Source: Kaistella flava (ex Peng et al. 2021)
GTDB lineage: Bacteria; Bacteroidota; Bacteroidia; Flavobacteriales; Weeksellaceae
DNA length: 64,000 bases
Assembly: GCF_015191005.1 (NCBI RefSeq)
Contig: NZ_CP040442.1
Span: forward strand, 930,001-994,000
Direction: 5' to 3'
Shown: positions 60,875 through 64,000 of the stretch, piece by piece
Layout of the letters: each line of letters begins with the position of its first letter
Numbering within the stretch: the stretch's first letter is position 1
Made by a program: the position numbers and the translations under genes
Notes under the pieces: model-generated
The model's database searches: none
The model's input: the letters and a program-made list of their open reading frames with translations, nothing else
Told to the model about the DNA's origin: nothing

Positions 60875-60942
60875 GCAGCCCGGCTTGAGTGGAGCTCTCC
60901 GCCACTGCGGAAGCGGGAACGGAAGATGGATTAAGCTGCCCA
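60875..60942 (+). ncRNA. Flavo-1-like structured element, copy C (between grpE and dnaJ)
   Basis: GCAGC (60875-60879) pairs with GCTGC (60935-60939), CCCG (60879-60882) with CGGG (60914-60917), and CCGC-CACT-GCGG (60899-60910) forms a hairpin; GACTTGAGTGGAGCTC-like text, here GGCTTGAGTGGAGCTC, is shared with copy A. It is the smallest, cleanest copy and lies inside the grpE-dnaJ transcript. Rfam identity unverified. Confidence 0.5.
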
Positions 60943-61001
60943 AATAACATATACTAAAAACATTTCTCAGTTCTTATCTGAAGAAATTCACTATCAATAT
61001 T

Positions 61002-62123
61002 ATGTCTAAAAGAGATTACTACGAAATTCTGGAAGTATCTAAAAGTGCTTCTCCAGAGGAAATAAAAAAAGCCTACCGAAAAATGGCAATCAAATTTCAC
61101 CCGGATAAAAATCCTGGTGATAAAGCCGCAGAAGAGAAATTTAAGGAAGCTGCAGAAGCTTACGAAATTTTGAGCGACGGCAATAAGAAAGCACGTTACG
61201 ATCAATATGGTCACGCCGGCATGAACGGTGGTGGCGGATTTGGCGGCGGAGGCGGTGGATTCGGTGGTGGAATGAATATGGACGATATTTTCTCTCAGTT
61301 CGGTGATATTTTCGGTGGACATTTCGGCGGCGGTGGCGGTGGTCAACAAAGACAACAGTTGCGCGGAAGTAATCTTCGCGTTCGTATAAAACTGAATCTG
61401 GAGGAAATGGTTAATGGTACCCAAAAAACCATTAAAGTTAAAAAGATGAAGCTGGCTCCAGGAGCGACTTCTAAGACTTGTCCTACTTGTCACGGTTCTG
61501 GTGTTCAAGTGAAAGTGATGAACACCATGTTCGGCCAAATGCAAACGCAAACGCATTGTGGAACTTGTCAGGGAATTGGTAAAGTTGCCGATAAAATTCC
61601 AGCTGGTGCAAACTCGCAAGGTTTGATTAAAGAGGACGAAGAAGTAACCATCAATATTCCGGCAGGAGCAAGAGAAGGAATTCAGCTGAATGTTCGTGGT
61701 AAAGGAAATGACGCGCCATTCGGTGGAACTCCGGGAGATTTACTCGTAGTTGTAGAGGAAGAAGTTGACGCTACAATTAAAAGAGAAGGTGATAATCTTC
61801 ATCAGGAATTGTATGTTTCTTTTGCTGAAGCGGCTTTAGGAACTCATAAAGAAATCCCGACCGTTGGCGGAAAAGTTAAAATAAAAGTAGATGCAGGAAC
61901 ACAATCTGGAAAGATTTTAAGACTTTCTAAAAAAGGTTTACCAAGCATCGATAGTTACGGAACTGGTGATATGTTTGTTCACATCAATGTGTGGACGCCA
62001 CAAAATCTGTCCAAAGAACAAAAAGATTTTTTCGAAAAGCAGATGGCAAATGGTGAAATGCAAGCTGAACCATCGGGAAAGGAAAAAACTTTTTTCGACA
62101 AGGTTAGGGACTTGTTTGACTAA
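61002..62123 (+). CDS. dnaJ: chaperone DnaJ with a single zinc centre
   Basis: The 373-aa Hsp40 has the J domain ([23 protein letters not shown] loop at FHPDKNPGD), a Gly-rich linker with runs of GGGGF, and client-binding C-terminal domains ([20 protein letters not shown]). The zinc region keeps only TCPTCHGSG and HCGTCQGIG; the first and fourth CxxCxGxG repeats that form zinc centre I in E. coli are replaced by LAPGATS and [10 protein letters not shown]. This appears normal for flavobacterial DnaJ. It partners with GrpE and DnaK. Confidence 0.95.
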   Translation: MSKRDYYEILEVSKSASPEEIKKAYRKMAIKFHPDKNPGDKAAEEKFKEAAEAYEILSDGNKKARYDQYGHAGMNGGGGFGGGGGGFGGGMNMDDIFSQFGDIFGGHFGGGGGGQQRQQLRGSNLRVRIKLNLEEMVNGTQKTIKVKKMKLAPGATSKTCPTCHGSGVQVKVMNTMFGQMQTQTHCGTCQGIGKVADKIPAGANSQGLIKEDEEVTINIPAGAREGIQLNVRGKGNDAPFGGTPGDLLVVVEEEVDATIKREGDNLHQELYVSFAEAALGTHKEIPTVGGKVKIKVDAGTQSGKILRLSKKGLPSIDSYGTGDMFVHINVWTPQNLSKEQKDFFEKQMANGEMQAEPSGKEKTFFDKVRDLFD

Positions 62124-62127
62124 AAAT

Positions 62128-62160
62128 AAAAAAAGGGATTTCGAAAGGAATCTCTTTTTT
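62128..62160 (+). terminator. dnaJ terminator
   Basis: AAAAAAGGGATT pairs with AATCTCTTTTTT (one mismatch) around loop TCGAAAGG, five bases after the dnaJ stop, followed by T. Confidence 0.7.
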
Positions 62161-62165
62161 ATTTA

Positions 62166-62306
62166 AAACCACAAAAGTTACAAAAGCTTTATTCTAAAAG
62201 GCAAATTCAAAAGGTTACAAAAGATGAATACAATCTGGATTTTACTTTTTGCAAACTTTTGAATAACTAGTTTTAACGTTTAACTTTTGTCACTTTTACG
62301 GTTAAT
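62166..62306. repeat. MITE-like element with inverted ends, copy C
   Basis: It begins AACCACAAAAGTTACAAAAG and ends CTTTTGTCACTTTTACGGTT, like the element at 28619; internal text (GAATACAATC, TTTTGCAAA) is also shared. It fills the gap between dnaJ and the convergent methyltransferase gene. Confidence 0.55.
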
Positions 62307-62356
62307 ATCTTTATGCTTTTAGATAGTTATTATTGATGTGATTTTTAAAAATACTT

Positions 62357-62968
62357 TTATTTATTCTTAAAACTACAGAAGAGAAAGTTTTGCGTTGTTC
62401 CAAAAGGTGTTTCGTGATCTTCAAGAATAGAATCTATCTTTTCAAAATTATTTTTGAACGTTGACGTCAATTTTTCTTTACTATATTGACTGATTTCTAA
62501 ACCACTGCATTTTAATGGTCCATTTTCTGAAAATGTTCCAATGACCAAATAACCATTAACTGCTTTTTCTACAATTGATTTGTATTTCTCGATTTCTGCT
62601 TCAGTAGTTAAAAAATGAAAAGCGGCGCGATCGTGCCAGATATCATAAATTTCTGTCGGTTCAAAATCCAGAATATCGCTGACAATCCAAGTTACTTTTT
62701 TTGCTTTTTCACCTAAACGTACTTTTGCTTTCTCAAAGGATTTTTCAGAAATATCGAGAACGGTAATATTTTTAAAACCTTGATCAATTAAATAATCAAC
62801 GAGTTTACTATCTCCGCCACCGATATCAATAATCTTAGCTGATTTATCTAATCCAAAAGATCCTATAAAAGCTAAAGAAGTTTTTGGGATTTCTTGCGTC
62901 CAACTTACTTCATCAGGATTTTTGGTTTCGTAAACGGTTTCCCAATGTTTTTTTCTGTCTAAATTCAT
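62357..62968 (-). CDS. class I SAM-dependent methyltransferase
   Basis: The 203-aa protein is taken from ATG 62968 (MNLDRKKHWETVYETKNPDE), the conserved start of this family; a frame to 63043 adds an unlikely leader. VSWTQEIPKTSLAFIGSFGL, motif I KIIDIGGGDSKLVDYLIDQG, DIWHDRAAFHFLT and a C-terminal FGTTQNFLFCSFK match small Bacteroidota and proteobacterial methyltransferases of the TehB/thiopurine-like type. Substrate unknown. Confidence 0.85.
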   Translation of the reverse strand: MNLDRKKHWETVYETKNPDEVSWTQEIPKTSLAFIGSFGLDKSAKIIDIGGGDSKLVDYLIDQGFKNITVLDISEKSFEKAKVRLGEKAKKVTWIVSDILDFEPTEIYDIWHDRAAFHFLTTEAEIEKYKSIVEKAVNGYLVIGTFSENGPLKCSGLEISQYSKEKLTSTFKNNFEKIDSILEDHETPFGTTQNFLFCSFKNK

Positions 62969-63070
62969 TTGTGTATTATTGAAATTCAATTTCTTTCCTG
63001 TTTGAAAATTTCCCTTTAAAAAAGATAAAAAGTTGATTTTCATTTTAAAGTGAAGAACAAATTTAAATCA

Positions 63071-63565
63071 TTATTTTGATACTTTAAATCCTAAATTTTC
63101 AACTGATTTTTTGGCGATATTGTGGTCGTTCTCACCACTTCCACCACCGGAAACTCCAACACTTCCAATCAAGTCGCCATCTTTAAAAATAGGCATTCCT
63201 CCACCCAACAATAAAAGTTCCGGTAAAGTATTAAGGTTGCGGGCATCTTTACTTTTTGCAGCGTTATTCATTAAGTCCCAAGACGCCGTTTTAGTAGAAA
63301 ATGAAGTGTATGCCTTTCTACGAGATGCTTCTGTATTATGAGGTCCAACATTGTCTCCTTTTAATAACAATAAAACAACTCCGGAATTATTCAAAACTGC
63401 TATTGAAACTTTCTTGTCTAATTTCTGAGCTTCGGCATTGGCTTCTTTTGCTAATCGCATAGCTCCTTCTTGATTGAGTGAATTTGATTTTTCAATATAT
63501 TGAGCTGATAACATAAAACTCAACATTAATAACAATAGACTGAAAATATTTTTTTTGATATTCAT
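63071..63565 (-). CDS. secreted GlcG/HbpS-family protein
   Basis: The 164-aa protein has signal peptide MNIKKNIFSLLLLMLSFMLS and then the GlcG/HbpS fold (DUF336): LNQEGAMRLAKEANAEAQKL, VSIAVLNNSGVVLLLLKGDN, EASRRKAYTSFSTKTASWDL, GGGMPIFKDGDLIGSVGVSG and ENDHNIAKKSVENLGF. Relatives bind haem or corrin-like cofactors. The periplasmic or secreted form suggests ligand scavenging or sensing; unproven. Confidence 0.88.
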   Translation of the reverse strand: MNIKKNIFSLLLLMLSFMLSAQYIEKSNSLNQEGAMRLAKEANAEAQKLDKKVSIAVLNNSGVVLLLLKGDNVGPHNTEASRRKAYTSFSTKTASWDLMNNAAKSKDARNLNTLPELLLLGGGMPIFKDGDLIGSVGVSGGGSGENDHNIAKKSVENLGFKVSK

Positions 63566-63761
63566 AATTCGATATTTTTATTAGATTCTTACAATTAAAA
63601 TCTATTTAAAGAAGCAAAAATACAATAAAGTCTAACCGTGGAATTCTTTTAAAATAAATAGGTATCATAGATAAAAGAAATAGCTTGACATTACACATCT
63701 ATTTGGATTTCATAGCGGTAACAAATCGTGCGAAACCATTCCAAATTCGCCTAAAATTCAC

Positions 63762-63769
63762 TACTTTTG
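63762..63769 (+). promoter_or_regulatory. icd -7 element
   Basis: TACTTTTG matches TAnnTTTG; the start would lie about 30 bases upstream of the icd ATG. No -33 TTTG is evident. Confidence 0.4.
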
Positions 63770-63792
63770 TGCTTGCTTAATTTTATAATTAA

Positions 63793-64000
<208 letters not shown>

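Overview
The window looks like a chromosomal segment of a flavobacterium of the Chryseobacterium/Kaistella/Epilithonimonas type (Bacteroidota, Weeksellaceae). This rests on low GC, Bacteroidota-style -7 elements (TAnnTTTG), weak ribosome binding sites with several TTG/GTG starts, and Bacteroidota versions of the core proteins: DnaJ with one zinc centre, RecQ without its usual cysteines, archaeal-type ProS and monomeric isocitrate dehydrogenase. No database search was possible, so the genus is an inference.

Layout. 1-1.75 kb: end of an unknown gene, a DUF6567-like lipoprotein, and an intact HTH antitoxin beside a wrecked Gp49/RelE-type toxin gene interrupted by a 20-bp palindrome. 1.75-3.5 kb: one gene encoding three fused RidA domains. 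3.5-8 kb: B12-dependent ribonucleotide reductase (nrdJ), a small lipoprotein and a GT4 glycosyltransferase. 8-10.1 kb: a tandem array of one toxin-antitoxin family (four antitoxins, two intact toxins, one dead toxin). 10-22.6 kb: recQ, kdsD, tatC, an AHSA1-like protein, an MBL hydrolase, a TspO-like protein, a membrane GT2, a histidine kinase/response regulator pair and a thiolase. 22.6-26 kb: small stress or unknown genes, a dead GNAT gene and a Crp/Fnr regulator. 26.4-30.2 kb: a TolC - HlyD - ABC-2 permease export operon. 30.4-39 kb: a huge alpha-2-macroglobulin-like protein, a UbiA-like membrane protein and an Omp85/TamA-like barrel. 39-45.3 kb: a second RelE/ParE pair, recF, a four-helix-bundle cassette, a DUF721 gene, a Gcr-type recombinase-family membrane protein, mtgA and a metal-chelate binding lipoprotein. 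45.3-51.6 kb: tRNA-Arg(ACG), prmA, a lactonase gene with a premature stop, GT2, an RlmL-type methyltransferase, another methyltransferase and a ZIP transporter. 51.6-53.3 kb: a defective IS1182-family element. 53.4-64 kb: a FadL/OmpP1-like porin, a Tyr/Gly-rich lipoprotein, proS, a DUF937-OmpA protein, an Nramp transporter, grpE-dnaJ, a methyltransferase, a GlcG/HbpS-like protein and the start of icd.

Themes. Core housekeeping (DNA repair, translation, protein folding, envelope and Kdo synthesis) is interleaved with small mobile or selfish units: toxin-antitoxin pairs, an IS, a four-helix-bundle cassette, a MITE-like inverted-repeat family, short palindromes, and three copies of a structured intergenic element resembling the Flavo-1 RNA family. 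Several genes are recently broken (toxins, GNAT, lactonase, transposase). One dispersed repeat has become coding sequence inside the macroglobulin gene. The most unusual coding features are the single-chain triple RidA protein and the decaying toxin-antitoxin array.
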